Origin: Bacteroidaceae bacterium
GTDB lineage: Bacteria; Bacteroidota; Bacteroidia; Bacteroidales; Bacteroidaceae
NCBI GenBank assembly: GCA_017503235.1
Contig: JAFVTL010000108.1
Coordinates: forward strand, 1 to 35,472
DNA length: 35,472 nt
Direction of reading: 5' to 3'
Below the pieces are notes generated by a model that saw only the letters and a list, made by a program, of their open reading frames with translations, was not told the origin of the DNA and did no database searches. Each line of letters opens with the position of its first letter. Positions within the stretch are counted from its first letter, which is position 1. The translations under genes were made by a program, and so were the position numbers. This document shows, in pieces, positions 8,247 to 17,653 of this stretch.

Positions 8247-10253
8247 TTATCTGTTTCTGTTGAGAAGTTCCTCTGTCGGACATTCGTAATTGGTAATTCC
8301 CAAATTGACTTTTTTCAAGTCTTCTAATGTGTGGATAGGTCTTTCATAGTCATTCGGAAATGGCATTTCGGAGAATTCCTGGAAGTAGAGCAGACATGCA
8401 TCTTTCCACCAGATAGCGTCACGGACTTGTGTCTTGAGTGAGGTTTGGATTTCTTTGAAACGTTCCGCGTCGACATATGATTCTGTCTGGTCCCATAGCT
8501 GTTGGAACTTCCTGACTTGTTGGACTCCTCTGTCGTAATGGAAGCAAAGACTTTCCCAAAGTGTGCGTCCATTGGATAGGGTATAATCCCAAGGAACATG
8601 GTGGAACCAAAGAATGTATTCTTCCGGACAGCTCTTCATGTCGTTGTATAAGTCAGCCAAAGGAGCAGGATACTGGGCTGTTGCGTTGCTTCCTGTCGAA
8701 CTTCGGTTAAAACCAAGCCCTTTTTTATCTGCCTTGTGATAATAGGATGGCATCCAGTCGGCACGTGCCCCCGCTATGTCGCACCAAGGTTCTGGACCAT
8801 AGTGATGTCCCCATGCAAACAGGTGATGAAGTCCCATAGGCATCATATAGTCAACGACGGCTTCATGGCTTTCCAGCATAAGTTGTTTGACTGGTTCTAT
8901 GAATTCTTTCTCAGAACTGAACGTTTGCTTCATCCATTCTTCAGCGATTTCTTCTGAAGTGAGGGATGGATTCCAGGCCAGTCGGCCGAATGCATACCAG
9001 TTGCTTTGTGCAAAGGGATGACCGCACCAATTCACGTCTGTCCCGATATTGGATACTCCCGCTATGGCTTTTAATGTTTGAGCGGGCACAAAATTGAAAA
9101 ATTCTTTCCACATCGGTGCCAGATAGGCTATGTGATTGGAATGTCCCAGATATTCTTGAGTAACTTGAAATTCAACCATTTGGTCTGTATGCTCTATGGC
9201 GGTGAACAGAGGACTGTAAGGCTCGCGTGGCTGGAAATCCACAGGACCGTTCTTGGTCTGTATGATGACATTCTCACGGAATTGTCCATCCAATGGCTTG
9301 AATTCTTGATATGCTTGTTTGGCGCGGTCCGCATCATTGGCATTGTAGACGAAAGCTCTCCACATGACAATACCCTTGAAAGGTTTTAATGCGTCAGCTA
9401 GCATATTGGCACCTTCTGCATGGGTGCGTCCAAAATCACATGGCCCTGGTTGGCCTTCTGAGTTGGCCTTCACTAAGAAACCACCGAAGTCGGGAATCAG
9501 CTGATAGATTTCCTTTACTTTGTTTTTCCACCAGCGGATGACTTCCTTGTTCAAAGGGTCTGCTGTTTCCAGGCTGTCAAGGACCATGGGTGATGCAAAG
9601 TTTACGGATAGGTATACTTTGATGCCATATGGACGAAATACATCAGCCAATGACTTTACTTTCTGTAAGTAGGGTGCGGATAGTATTTGAGGAGATGCGT
9701 TTACGTTGTTCAATACCGTTCCGTTGATACCGATGGATGCATTGGCACGAGCATAGGTTTCATAACGAGGAGATAATTTTGTAGGTAGTTCTTCCCAATT
9801 CCATAAGGATTTTCCTGCATAACCTCGTTCAATGGTACCGTCCAAATTATCCCAATGGTTCAATATACGTATAGGAAATACAGGGTTTTCTTCAATGGGG
9901 AGTGAGACCTTGTCCCATTCTTGAGTCTGTTGTAGACGAATCAAATGGTATGCGGCATATAACAGTCCTTGGTCGGTCGACGATGTGATTGTTACTTGGT
10001 TCCCTGTATGGTTAATTCGATAGCCTTCTGCTGAAAGTTGCTTGTCTTTTTTCTTCTGCAGATGAACGGCTGGTCCATCCCAGTTTTGCTGTAATTCTTT
10101 TACAGCAATGGCTGTTGTAGGGGTGTGGATTGAAGTTGTAATCGAAGCGTTTCCCCCGTTCTGTTTGGGTAACCATACCCGGCTCCCGTCTTCGGCAAAT
10201 GCCATCTGCATAAATAGACAGATGAGGCCGAGAAGTAATGTCCGTTTTTTCAT
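8247..10253 (-). CDS. aguA: GH67 alpha-glucuronidase
   Basis: This 668-residue enzyme releases (4-O-methyl)glucuronic acid from the non-reducing end of xylo-oligosaccharides. GH67 hallmarks are all present: RILNHWDNLDGTIERGY at 129-145, the catalytic acid E266 in NSEGQPGP, and the base pair D339 (PVDFQPREPYSP) and E367 (VTQEYLG). The chosen ATG at 10253 opens a signal peptide (MKKRTLLLGLICLFMQMAFA, cleavage about residue 20). A further upstream ATG at 10346 would add 31 non-signal residues and overlap the preceding gene by 77 bp, so it is rejected. It is the last gene of the operon, 16 bp behind the oxidoreductase, and is probably periplasmic. Confidence 0.95.
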   Translation of the reverse strand: MKKRTLLLGLICLFMQMAFAEDGSRVWLPKQNGGNASITTSIHTPTTAIAVKELQQNWDGPAVHLQKKKDKQLSAEGYRINHTGNQVTITSSTDQGLLYAAYHLIRLQQTQEWDKVSLPIEENPVFPIRILNHWDNLDGTIERGYAGKSLWNWEELPTKLSPRYETYARANASIGINGTVLNNVNASPQILSAPYLQKVKSLADVFRPYGIKVYLSVNFASPMVLDSLETADPLNKEVIRWWKNKVKEIYQLIPDFGGFLVKANSEGQPGPCDFGRTHAEGANMLADALKPFKGIVMWRAFVYNANDADRAKQAYQEFKPLDGQFRENVIIQTKNGPVDFQPREPYSPLFTAIEHTDQMVEFQVTQEYLGHSNHIAYLAPMWKEFFNFVPAQTLKAIAGVSNIGTDVNWCGHPFAQSNWYAFGRLAWNPSLTSEEIAEEWMKQTFSSEKEFIEPVKQLMLESHEAVVDYMMPMGLHHLFAWGHHYGPEPWCDIAGARADWMPSYYHKADKKGLGFNRSSTGSNATAQYPAPLADLYNDMKSCPEEYILWFHHVPWDYTLSNGRTLWESLCFHYDRGVQQVRKFQQLWDQTESYVDAERFKEIQTSLKTQVRDAIWWKDACLLYFQEFSEMPFPNDYERPIHTLEDLKKVNLGITNYECPTEELLNRNR

Positions 10254-10269
10254 GGTAGTAATTTTGTTA

Positions 10270-11250
10270 TTATTCAAATGGGTAAATGATACCCCATTCT
10301 TTACGCAACGCATCCATTTGTTGCATGATACGTAAGGTTTCAGCATGTGGCATGTAAGGAGATTCTAACCAACCGTTATTCAAAGCTTCTATGGAAGCAT
10401 ATACCTGATATTCATATCCGGTTATTTGTGGAGGACAATCGTATGTGGCCTTTAGTTGGTAATCTTCATCGTATACACGAACTTGTTGAGGATTGTTGAT
10501 GTTTTCGACAATCATAAACCCTTTATCCCCTGAAATGATTCCTTGTCGGTCGCTCTTGGCCAAAAGGCTGCTGTTCAATACCGCCATCTTTCCATCGGCA
10601 TATTCCAAAGTGATGCTGTTTTGGGAATCTATTCCTGTAGCTGATTTGATACAGGTGGATGTCGTCTTTACGATGTCCGTACCGAATGCCATAGCTGCAA
10701 AATTCAGGGTGTAAACGCCTAAATCCAACAGTGCTCCTCCGGCAAGTTCCGGCTTATGCATGCGTTCCCAATCGTAGTTGGGATAGCCTAAATTGGCGGT
10801 AAGTAATATGGGCTGACCAATGACACCGCTGTCTATCAACTCGCGGATGGTTTGTGATAAAGGCATGTATCGTGTCCAAATGGCTTCAGTCAAAAATAAA
10901 TTCTTCTTTTTGGCCAGTTGGATGAGGGCTACAGCCTGCTTGGCGTTGGCTGTGAATGACTTTTCACACAACACCGGCTTCCCTTTTAGTAAGGAAAGCC
11001 GTGTGTGGTCATAATGATGGGAGTGAGGCGTTGCTATGTAAACTAAGTCAACGCCCTCATCGTCCAACATTTCTTCGTACGAACCATAGGCATGGGTGAA
11101 GTTCCATTGTTTGGCAAAATTACGTGCTTTAAGGATGTCGCGGGATGCGATGGCGTATGCCTGTGCATTTTCCATCCCTTGCAGGGTAATAGCCATCTTT
11201 TCGGCTATCCATCCACAGCCTATGATACCAATTCTGGTTTTTTTATCCAT
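10270..11250 (-). CDS. Gfo/Idh/MocA-family NAD(P)-dependent oxidoreductase
   Basis: This 326-residue protein has no signal peptide, so it is cytoplasmic. The Rossmann motif IGIIGCGWIA is at residues 7-16. The family's EKP lysine motif appears as CEKS at 95-98, with proline replaced by serine. GGALLDLGVY near 172-181 is typical of the dihydrodiol/D-xylose dehydrogenase branch. It sits inside the xylan operon, 4 bp behind the cytoplasmic GH43 and 16 bp before the GH67. The substrate is unknown; a released pentose or uronic acid is plausible from context, and D-xylose 1-dehydrogenase-like activity is one possibility. Confidence 0.85.
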   Translation of the reverse strand: MDKKTRIGIIGCGWIAEKMAITLQGMENAQAYAIASRDILKARNFAKQWNFTHAYGSYEEMLDDEGVDLVYIATPHSHHYDHTRLSLLKGKPVLCEKSFTANAKQAVALIQLAKKKNLFLTEAIWTRYMPLSQTIRELIDSGVIGQPILLTANLGYPNYDWERMHKPELAGGALLDLGVYTLNFAAMAFGTDIVKTTSTCIKSATGIDSQNSITLEYADGKMAVLNSSLLAKSDRQGIISGDKGFMIVENINNPQQVRVYDEDYQLKATYDCPPQITGYEYQVYASIEALNNGWLESPYMPHAETLRIMQQMDALRKEWGIIYPFE

Positions 11251-11254
11251 TCGG

Positions 11255-12256
11255 TTAGTCGTCTAAACCTTCAATGGTGATAATCTTGCCGTCGGCGTCA
11301 TATTCCAATTCGCAAACTTTCAAGCTGCGCAAGTGGTTCTTACCGCCTGAAGGTACGCTGTCGTGATGGAAAAGATACCATTTACCCTTATATTCTACGA
11401 TTGAATGGTGGGTAGTCCAACCTACAACCGGAGTAAGGATCACACCTTGATAGGTGAAAGGTCCGTATGGGTTGTCACCAATTGCATAACACAAGAGGTG
11501 AGAATCGCCAGTAGAATAGGAGAAATAGTATTTGCCGTTGTATTTATGCATCCAGCTTGCTTCGAAGAAGCGGTGTGGATCGTCAGCAGCTAAAGGCTTG
11601 CCATTTTCGTCAACTACCTGGATGGGCTTGGGTTCTTCGGCGAAGTGAAGCATGTCATCGCTCAACTTGACCATACGGCTGGGCAATGATGGTTCGCTTC
11701 CGTGTGGAAGATTAGGACTGTCTGGAGTATTGTTCACTGCAGGGTCTTCTACCGGCTTGTTGTCACGGTATGATTGCAATTGGCCACCCCAAAGACCACC
11801 GAAGTACATATAGTAGTTGCCGTCTTCATCCTTGAAAACGCAGTTGTCGATACTATAACTGCCAGGGATTGGCTCTGGTTGAGGAATGAATGGACCAGCA
11901 GGATTGTCTGCAATTGCTACACCGTGGTGGAAAATCTCATTACGGTCTTTCATTGGGAAGTACATGTAATACTTGCCGTCTTTTTCAGCTACGTCACAGT
12001 CCCAAAGCTGACGGCCATGCCATGCGATATCTTCCAAATCGAGAACCTTTCCATGGTCAACAACTTCGCCATTCATTGGATCGTCGGTAGAAAGTACATG
12101 ATAGTCTTTCATGATGTATTCATCGCCACTGTCGTTGTTTACATTGTTACATTCCCAGTCATGGGATGGGTAAATATACACTCTGTCATTATATACATGT
12201 ACAGAAGGGTCTGCCATATAATCAGCGGGGAACAAATATCTTTTTACTTTTTTCAT
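11255..12256 (-). CDS. xynB: cytoplasmic GH43 beta-xylosidase/alpha-L-arabinofuranosidase
   Basis: This 333-residue single-domain GH43 lacks a signal peptide, so it should act on oligosaccharides after import. The catalytic triad can be placed at D16 (YMADPSVH, base), D137 (YSIDNCVFKDEDG, pKa modulator) and E232 (RFFEASWMHK, acid). The sequence style (LFPADYMADPSVHVYNDRVY, PSHDWE) matches the compact intracellular xylosidase/arabinosidase type next to GH10 in Bacteroides ovatus (xsa) and Prevotella (xynB). The gaps are 7 bp to the GH10 gene upstream and 4 bp to the oxidoreductase downstream. Xylosidase versus arabinofuranosidase preference is not decidable by eye. Confidence 0.9.
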   Translation of the reverse strand: MKKVKRYLFPADYMADPSVHVYNDRVYIYPSHDWECNNVNNDSGDEYIMKDYHVLSTDDPMNGEVVDHGKVLDLEDIAWHGRQLWDCDVAEKDGKYYMYFPMKDRNEIFHHGVAIADNPAGPFIPQPEPIPGSYSIDNCVFKDEDGNYYMYFGGLWGGQLQSYRDNKPVEDPAVNNTPDSPNLPHGSEPSLPSRMVKLSDDMLHFAEEPKPIQVVDENGKPLAADDPHRFFEASWMHKYNGKYYFSYSTGDSHLLCYAIGDNPYGPFTYQGVILTPVVGWTTHHSIVEYKGKWYLFHHDSVPSGGKNHLRSLKVCELEYDADGKIITIEGLDD

Positions 12257-12263
12257 GATAAAA

Positions 12264-13376
12264 TTATTTAGATTGGTTGATCATTTCTTTTATAAATGGT
12301 TTTGGCTCGTAGTTGCGGTCGAAGAGCAACGGGTAGTCTGTACGTCCCTTTACAGGGAAGTCGTTCTTCCATGAGTCCTTGTCGGTTACGCCCCATGCTG
12401 TTACACGAGTGATTTTGTCAGCATGTTTCAGGAAAAGGTTGAATACGTCCTTCATGCGGTTGTTCCATACTTGCGATGCACTGTCGGGCAATTCTTCGGT
12501 GTACGGATTCAATGATTTTCTGAAAGCCACAGTGTCTGTAATGTTGGCGGAGAAATTCACAGAAGGCAAAGCACTCATGTCCAATTCGGTAATCATGACT
12601 TTGATGCCTGTTCCTGCATAAGCCAACAGACTTTCTTCAAACTCATCGAATGATGGATAGTCCATACCCATGTGTCCTTGCATACCGATAGCATCGATGC
12701 GGAGACCTCTAGCCTGCAAGTCCTTGATGATTTTTACGTAAGTGTCTCTACGGCCTGGTACATTCATACCATAGTCATTCAAATAAAGTTCTGCATCCGG
12801 GTCTGATTCGTGTGCATATTGGAAGGCAAGTGGAATGAATTCTTCACCCAAAATGCGATAGAACGGGCTCTTGCGGTAAGAACCGTCTTCTACGATGGCT
12901 TCGTTCACAACGTCCCACCCTTTGATGCGGCCTTTGTAGCGTCCTACAACAGTATGGATGTGTTCTCTCATGTGTTCTTTCAACACTTCAGGAGAAACGA
13001 GCTCACCATTTTCATCAAACCAGAACCAACGGGGACACTGAGAATGCCAGATAAGCGTATGGCCCGTAACTGTGATTCCGTTAGCCTCACCGAAAGCAAC
13101 CAAGGAGTCGGCTGCAGCGAAGTTGTAACGGTCCTTTTCCGGATGAATCTCTTCAGCCTTCATGCAGTTTTCAGCAACGATGGCACTGAAGTGTTTCTTG
13201 ACTACATTTTGAGCAGCGGTATCCAAACCGGCAACTTGCCAAGTGTTCATGGCTGTACCTATCAGAAACTTGTCTTTGAATATATCTTTCAAAGTAGGTT
13301 CTTCCGCTTGTTTTTGGGGTGAACAGGCAGCCATGGTAATAGCCATGCCTGCCAGTAAGAGTTTTACGTTTTTCAT
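12264..13376 (-). CDS. xynA: GH10 endo-1,4-beta-xylanase, lipoprotein
   Basis: This 370-residue protein begins with a lipoprotein signal (lipobox ITMAAC, C18), so it should be anchored in the outer membrane or periplasm. It is a compact single-domain GH10 barrel at about 30-368: [14 protein letters not shown] near 73, GHTLIWHSQ at 105-113, acid/base E159 in [14 protein letters not shown] near 233, nucleophile E264 in MITELDMS, and WGVTDKDSW towards the C terminus. It cuts the xylan backbone to oligosaccharides for the downstream symporter, GH67 and GH43. It has no carbohydrate-binding insertion of the kind found in large surface GH10 enzymes, which is compatible with work on soluble oligosaccharides in the periplasm. 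Confidence 0.95.
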   Translation of the reverse strand: MKNVKLLLAGMAITMAACSPQKQAEEPTLKDIFKDKFLIGTAMNTWQVAGLDTAAQNVVKKHFSAIVAENCMKAEEIHPEKDRYNFAAADSLVAFGEANGITVTGHTLIWHSQCPRWFWFDENGELVSPEVLKEHMREHIHTVVGRYKGRIKGWDVVNEAIVEDGSYRKSPFYRILGEEFIPLAFQYAHESDPDAELYLNDYGMNVPGRRDTYVKIIKDLQARGLRIDAIGMQGHMGMDYPSFDEFEESLLAYAGTGIKVMITELDMSALPSVNFSANITDTVAFRKSLNPYTEELPDSASQVWNNRMKDVFNLFLKHADKITRVTAWGVTDKDSWKNDFPVKGRTDYPLLFDRNYEPKPFIKEMINQSK

Positions 13377-13383
13377 TCTAGGA

Positions 13384-14787
13384 TTATTTGTTGCGTGCTT
13401 CGATTTCTTTGTTAATCTTGTCGATTACATCATCTTCCAATTCATATTTGGATATAATCCATATAGCCAACAAGAGGAGAGCAGCTGGGATGACACAAAC
13501 CAACCACAAGATACCTTGTTCTGCCATTGGAGTTTGTTGTGACAATTCAGCGTTGAAACCTACCATTGCCAAAACCATTCCCGGAACAACACCACCCAGT
13601 GCCATACCTGCCTTGAAGAAGAGACCGGTCAATGCGTTTACGATACCTGCAATACGGCGTCCTGAAGTATATTCACCATAAGAAACTACTTCCGGAACCA
13701 GTGCCCACATATAACCGGTGGCAACAATGATACCTGTACTCTTTACAAACTGAGCAACGCAAAGCAAATCAAAACGTTTCAAGCTTTCCACTTGAACGAA
13801 GATGTACATCATGGCCATACCTACGATAGCAGTTCCGAGGAAGAGGTAGAACATGCCCTTCTTACCAATCTTACGCTTGATGGCAGGAACCAAAGGCATG
13901 AAGATAAATGCAGGGATAGTACCCAACCACATGAATGCGGTAGTCATCAATGGGGTAGCACCTACGTTGTAGTTCATGAAGTATGCATCAGCAGCGTTAC
14001 CTACACTCATCATGGCAAATGCGGTGATGAAGAAGAAGGCCAATACACGCAAAGGACGGTTGCGGAGGAACTCTGTCCACAAGTCACTAGCCTTTACATT
14101 TTCTGATTCTTTTTGATCCATTACCACGCGTTCCTTACATTGAGCGAAGCAGAAGATGAGCAATGCCAAACCAGCCAAAGCGAAGATGGTCATGGTGATG
14201 AACCAAGCTGTAGCTGCTTCCGGCTTGTCGGTGATAGCTTCTCCGTTGGCGGCAACAGGAGCAAAAATAGCGATAACCATTGGGAGCGACTTCACAATCA
14301 GGGCACCCAAATTGGCCATGAACATACGTGTGGAAGTCAAAACGGTAATTTCATTTGTGTCGCGTGTCAATGAAGAGTTCAAGGCTCCGTAAGGTACATT
14401 TACTAATGTATAACACATACTCATGCCTACATAAGTAATATAAGCATAAACGACAGAGCCACTGAAACCGTTCCAGAAACAGAGTATTGACAAACCTGCC
14501 AAAGGAATACCGCCAAGGATAAGCCAAGAACGATATTTACCCCATTTAGGATTGCCCTTGTCTACAAATGCGCCTACCATTGGGTCCCAAAGTACATCCA
14601 CCAGACGTACAATCAAGAACATCAATGCGGCAGTTCCCGGATCTAATCCGTAAACGTTGGTGTAGAAAAACAATAACCAAATACTTACCGTTTGGTAAAT
14701 GAGGTTTTGAGCCATGTCACCGGAACCGAATCCGATTCGTTGTAACCAGGATAATTTGTAAAATCCTTTTTCTTCGTTTGTTTCCAT
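13384..14787 (-). CDS. GPH-family sugar:cation symporter (xyloside transporter)
   Basis: This 467-residue polytopic membrane protein has about 12 hydrophobic segments. The glycoside-pentoside-hexuronide signature is clear: [18 protein letters not shown] at 61-78 followed by KWGKYRSW at 81-88, and [16 protein letters not shown] in the second half. Relatives carry xylosides or other oligosaccharides across the inner membrane with Na+ or H+. The gene lies between the GH35 and GH10 genes (18-bp and 7-bp gaps), so it most likely imports xylo-oligosaccharides for the cytoplasmic GH43. It corresponds in position and family to the symporter of the Prevotella bryantii xyn cluster. Confidence 0.92.
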   Translation of the reverse strand: METNEEKGFYKLSWLQRIGFGSGDMAQNLIYQTVSIWLLFFYTNVYGLDPGTAALMFLIVRLVDVLWDPMVGAFVDKGNPKWGKYRSWLILGGIPLAGLSILCFWNGFSGSVVYAYITYVGMSMCYTLVNVPYGALNSSLTRDTNEITVLTSTRMFMANLGALIVKSLPMVIAIFAPVAANGEAITDKPEAATAWFITMTIFALAGLALLIFCFAQCKERVVMDQKESENVKASDLWTEFLRNRPLRVLAFFFITAFAMMSVGNAADAYFMNYNVGATPLMTTAFMWLGTIPAFIFMPLVPAIKRKIGKKGMFYLFLGTAIVGMAMMYIFVQVESLKRFDLLCVAQFVKSTGIIVATGYMWALVPEVVSYGEYTSGRRIAGIVNALTGLFFKAGMALGGVVPGMVLAMVGFNAELSQQTPMAEQGILWLVCVIPAALLLLAIWIISKYELEDDVIDKINKEIEARNK

Positions 14788-14805
14788 AAATTTATTGTTT
14801 TTAAA

Positions 14806-16521
14806 TTATTTGTATTCGTATAATTTCACATGCAAAGTCTTGTTGTCTCCAACCGAAATACGGACATGACGGCCTTGGTGGTCTTGGTCGCCATTCAACC
14901 GGCGTACGAAACTGAAACTTCCGTCTTCGTTCACTTTCACTTCATCGACGTGGCCGATGCCGCAACGTTTCCCATTCCATTGTTGTACTTTGGTGCTGTT
15001 CTTGGTTTGTTGTCCCTTTTGTACAAACCCGTCTTCTCCCAAAGCCTTTGGAGATTCGGTTTGGAGTTTCTCTGTCTTTTTGGCAAATTCCACTACGATG
15101 CCATTGCCGGCTATGATGTATTCGTTTTTGGCAAGTCGGATGATGAGACCGCCTCCTTCGGGCCAGATGCTGCCGTCAGTAGCACGAGGGTCCCAAGGTA
15201 GGGTGAAGTTGTGGCGACAAATCAATATCAGATCATCCATTTCGAGGATGCGTTCCTTGTTGTTCTGGTCAAATAACAAGCCTTTCATCGCTCCTTTGCC
15301 TTGATAGCGAGCGATGAGGGGAGCCAACTCTTTCAGATGTTTGTATCCTGCTACCAGCATGCTGTTCGGACTGTCAGAACCGTCTTCGATGGAGAAGGGG
15401 CTGATTCCGATGGCATCGTGTTCTCCGAAAATGTAATAGGCTCTCACACCGTCGTTCTCGGTCAGCTTGATTTCCGGTATGAACAACGGGTTGTTGTGAC
15501 GATGATATTGGGATACCCACCCGGTAAAACCATCGTCGTAGAGGTCGGGTGCCAAAATGTCTATGCTGGGGGCGCCACAATGCCATACATCAATGAGATG
15601 AGCCAACGGCCCGGCTGAAGGATATTCACCGGGTTGTCGTCCGCGGCTGTTCATCGCTGCGTTTACATAAAGAGGTATGTCATAAATGGAACGTGCAGTC
15701 TGTGCCATGCGTTCTACATATTTGGCGTAGTGGTATGCCATGAAAATCTCGTCCGTATAGATGTCGGCTCCGAAAACTTCTGCCCAATTCCCGTCTTTCT
15801 TGCAGCCTTGGCTTTCCCATTTCTTTAGCATCTGTGGATGGAGACTTTCCTTGTTGGCCTGTAAGTAGCTGATGAATTCTGTGGGTATAGGGGCATTGAA
15901 TGCCTTGTTGGCGGCCTTCGAATGGTCGCGCGCCGATTCCAGCATGCCTATTTCGTTCTCAATCTGAATCATGATGACCGTACCTTCTTCCTTGTCGTGG
16001 TTGGCAATGAACTTCATCCATTCTGCGAAAGCATGGTTGTCTGCTTGAAATACGTTTTCAGAAAAGGCGCTAGCTATTTCCAACGGCTTGCCGTTTTCGG
16101 TGTAGGAACGGGGATATTTCTGATAATCTTCCTTGAACCAAAGCGGTGCATAGCAGCTCATGGAGTTTTTCCAGGCTCCAAACCACAGGAAAATGACTTT
16201 CAAATTGTTTTCACGGGCTTGATTGATGACTTTCTCGGTGAGCGAGAAATCGAATTTTCCTTTTTGGGGCTCTGTCAAATCCCAGTATGCCGGTACTAAC
16301 ACCGTATTCAGCCCCATTCGCTCTAACTTGGGGAATATTCGTTCTATATCTTCAGGGCAGGATGCGGAGGAATTGCCTAACTCTCCGCCTAAGATGAGAA
16401 ACGGTTTGCCGTCCACCATTAGCTGGGTCGCTGTACCTTGCCGGTGCAGGATGCTGTTTTGTGCAGGTGCTTGTGCAAGTACCGCCATGCTAAAAATCAA
16501 TGTCAGCAAAATGTTTTTCAT
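14806..16521 (-). CDS. GH35-type glycoside hydrolase with C-terminal DUF5597-like domain
   Basis: This 571-residue protein has a signal peptide (1-20, APA/QNS). The TIM barrel spans about 25-370: LGGELGNSSA near 44-53, the acid/base E190 in IQIENEIG, and the probable nucleophile E350 in FIPEIKL. These fit GH35 beta-galactosidases. The C-terminal part (about 385-571) is beta-rich and resembles the DUF5597 domain attached to this GH35 branch. It is the first gene of the xylan operon, which suggests that the true substrate may be a galactose- or arabinopyranose-bearing side chain of arabinoxylan rather than lactose; this is inference. Translation starts at ATG 16521, 21 bp downstream of a -7 box. 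Confidence 0.85.
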   Translation of the reverse strand: MKNILLTLIFSMAVLAQAPAQNSILHRQGTATQLMVDGKPFLILGGELGNSSASCPEDIERIFPKLERMGLNTVLVPAYWDLTEPQKGKFDFSLTEKVINQARENNLKVIFLWFGAWKNSMSCYAPLWFKEDYQKYPRSYTENGKPLEIASAFSENVFQADNHAFAEWMKFIANHDKEEGTVIMIQIENEIGMLESARDHSKAANKAFNAPIPTEFISYLQANKESLHPQMLKKWESQGCKKDGNWAEVFGADIYTDEIFMAYHYAKYVERMAQTARSIYDIPLYVNAAMNSRGRQPGEYPSAGPLAHLIDVWHCGAPSIDILAPDLYDDGFTGWVSQYHRHNNPLFIPEIKLTENDGVRAYYIFGEHDAIGISPFSIEDGSDSPNSMLVAGYKHLKELAPLIARYQGKGAMKGLLFDQNNKERILEMDDLILICRHNFTLPWDPRATDGSIWPEGGGLIIRLAKNEYIIAGNGIVVEFAKKTEKLQTESPKALGEDGFVQKGQQTKNSTKVQQWNGKRCGIGHVDEVKVNEDGSFSFVRRLNGDQDHQGRHVRISVGDNKTLHVKLYEYK

Positions 16522-16542
16522 GTTAGTGCATTATTTCAAAAT

Positions 16543-16550
16543 CAAAAGTA
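16543..16550 (-). promoter_or_regulatory. -7 box of the long xylan operon
   Basis: TACTTTTG on the minus strand matches TAnnTTTG and lies 21 bp before the GH35 ATG, the same distance as in the esterase operon. No -33 TTTG is found at 19-21 bp, again consistent with activation by a bound regulator. Confidence 0.55.
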
Positions 16551-16576
16551 TAAATCTTATTTTGTATTTGTTTTCC

Positions 16577-16693
16577 CAAATGTTACACTTAATTATTGTA
16601 ATGTAACAAGAGCTGGCTTTATGTTACATTTCCTTTTGCTGAACGAACATACCCCTTGTTTCTACATGCTGAATCCCTATTTTGGATGTTACA
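16577..16693. promoter_or_regulatory. cluster of TGTTACA/TGTAACA heptamers upstream of the xylan operon
   Basis: TGTTACA occurs at 16581-16587, 16622-16628 and 16687-16693, and its reverse complement TGTAACA at 16602-16608. Start-to-start spacings are 21, 20 and 65 bp, i.e. close to two, two and six helical turns, so the sites face one side of the DNA. The element closest to the promoter extends to CAAATGTTAC, nearly identical to CAAATGTAAC in front of the esterase operon. Candidate operators for the locus regulator. Confidence 0.5.
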
Positions 16694-16708
16694 TGAGGGT
16701 ATAAAAAA

Positions 16709-16742
16709 GCAGTCGCTGACATCTTGCGATGCCAGCGACTGC
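16709..16742 (-). terminator. intrinsic terminator of the coiled-coil protein gene
   Basis: GCAGTCGCTG (16709-16718) pairs with CAGCGACTGC (16733-16742), with an inner CATC/GATG stem. On the minus strand it is followed by TTTTTTAT. It ends the gene at 16761 before the xylan operon promoter region begins. Confidence 0.9.
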
Positions 16743-16760
16743 CTTTGGTGTTGTCCTGTT

Positions 16761-17633
16761 TTATTTCAATTTGAATGAACTTTCTCCTATCATGGTTCCG
16801 TCGGCGAATATGTATACGTTGTACGTGCCGGCTTGTAGGAATTCTTCCACATCCCAGTATGCGGTCACTTCTTGTTCTTCGCCGGTGTATTCGATGTATT
16901 TCTTGATGGAATACTGAAGCTCTCGGTTTTCGTAGGTGAATGTGTCGGATGCGCTCTTGCTCAATATTTCGTTGCCGGGTTGGGCGATTCGTATATAAAT
17001 GATGCGCTCACCTGTTTGCGCGGTGATGTTCTTGACAATGGTGAATGATACGGCAATCTTCTTCACGTTCTTTGCCTTTTCAATGGTTTTGCCGCGTTTG
17101 TTCTTTGCTTGGACACTGATGTTGGTGGCATCCAATTGTGCGGCAAGTGCCACTTTCTCGTTCAATGTCTTCTTTTCTTCTGCCAGACTTGTGATTTGTC
17201 GGGTAGCCTCGGTATATTTTTCCTTGACGGCTTTGTTTTCAGTAACCAAAGCTTCGTTCAGTCGGTTGAGGGAGTCGATTTGGGCGATGTAGCTTCTCAT
17301 CACCTCGCGTACGGTTTTCAGTTCCTTCTTCAAGCGGGTGATTTCGGCGGCGTTGCTCGATTTCACTTGGCGAAGTTCTTCCAACAGGCGCTGGGTTCTC
17401 AACTTTTCATTTTCCAGCTTCTGGCGGAGTGAATCGTTGTTGATTTGAATCTGAAGCTCGTCGTACTGATTGGCGAAGGTGGTGTATTCATTTTCCATTT
17501 CTTCCTTTTCAATGGCGAACAACTCGCTCATTTCCTTGTTCTCCTGAACTTGGCGGAAGGCAAAGAACGATATGCCTCCGATAGCGAGTACCAACAGGAT
17601 AATGATGATGATGAGATTTCTGCTTTTATTCAT
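16761..17633 (-). CDS. membrane-anchored coiled-coil protein with C-terminal beta domain, function unknown
   Basis: This 290-residue protein has a single N-terminal transmembrane anchor (about 7-26, very Ile/Leu rich), a long charged coiled coil from about 30 to 165 (many Glu/Lys/Gln heptads) and a C-terminal globular part (190-290) rich in beta-strand patterns (GERIIYIRIAQPGNEIL, GTYNVYIFADGTMIGESSF). The C-terminal domain would face the periplasm. Automatic labels such as 'SMC' for proteins of this kind rest only on the coiled coil. I do not recognise a function. It is a monocistronic gene with its own promoter and terminator, divergent from mdh. Confidence 0.85.
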   Translation of the reverse strand: MNKSRNLIIIIILLVLAIGGISFFAFRQVQENKEMSELFAIEKEEMENEYTTFANQYDELQIQINNDSLRQKLENEKLRTQRLLEELRQVKSSNAAEITRLKKELKTVREVMRSYIAQIDSLNRLNEALVTENKAVKEKYTEATRQITSLAEEKKTLNEKVALAAQLDATNISVQAKNKRGKTIEKAKNVKKIAVSFTIVKNITAQTGERIIYIRIAQPGNEILSKSASDTFTYENRELQYSIKKYIEYTGEEQEVTAYWDVEEFLQAGTYNVYIFADGTMIGESSFKLK

Positions 17634-17653
17634 GATGTTGTGTTATTTGTCGG

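Noticed and set aside
10254-10346. Upstream start (ATG 10346) for the GH67 gene
   Set aside because: It would overlap the preceding oxidoreductase gene and bury the signal peptide that begins at 10253.
16761-17633. SMC-type chromosome segregation protein
   Set aside because: Only a coiled coil is shared; there are no ATPase motifs and the protein is membrane-anchored.
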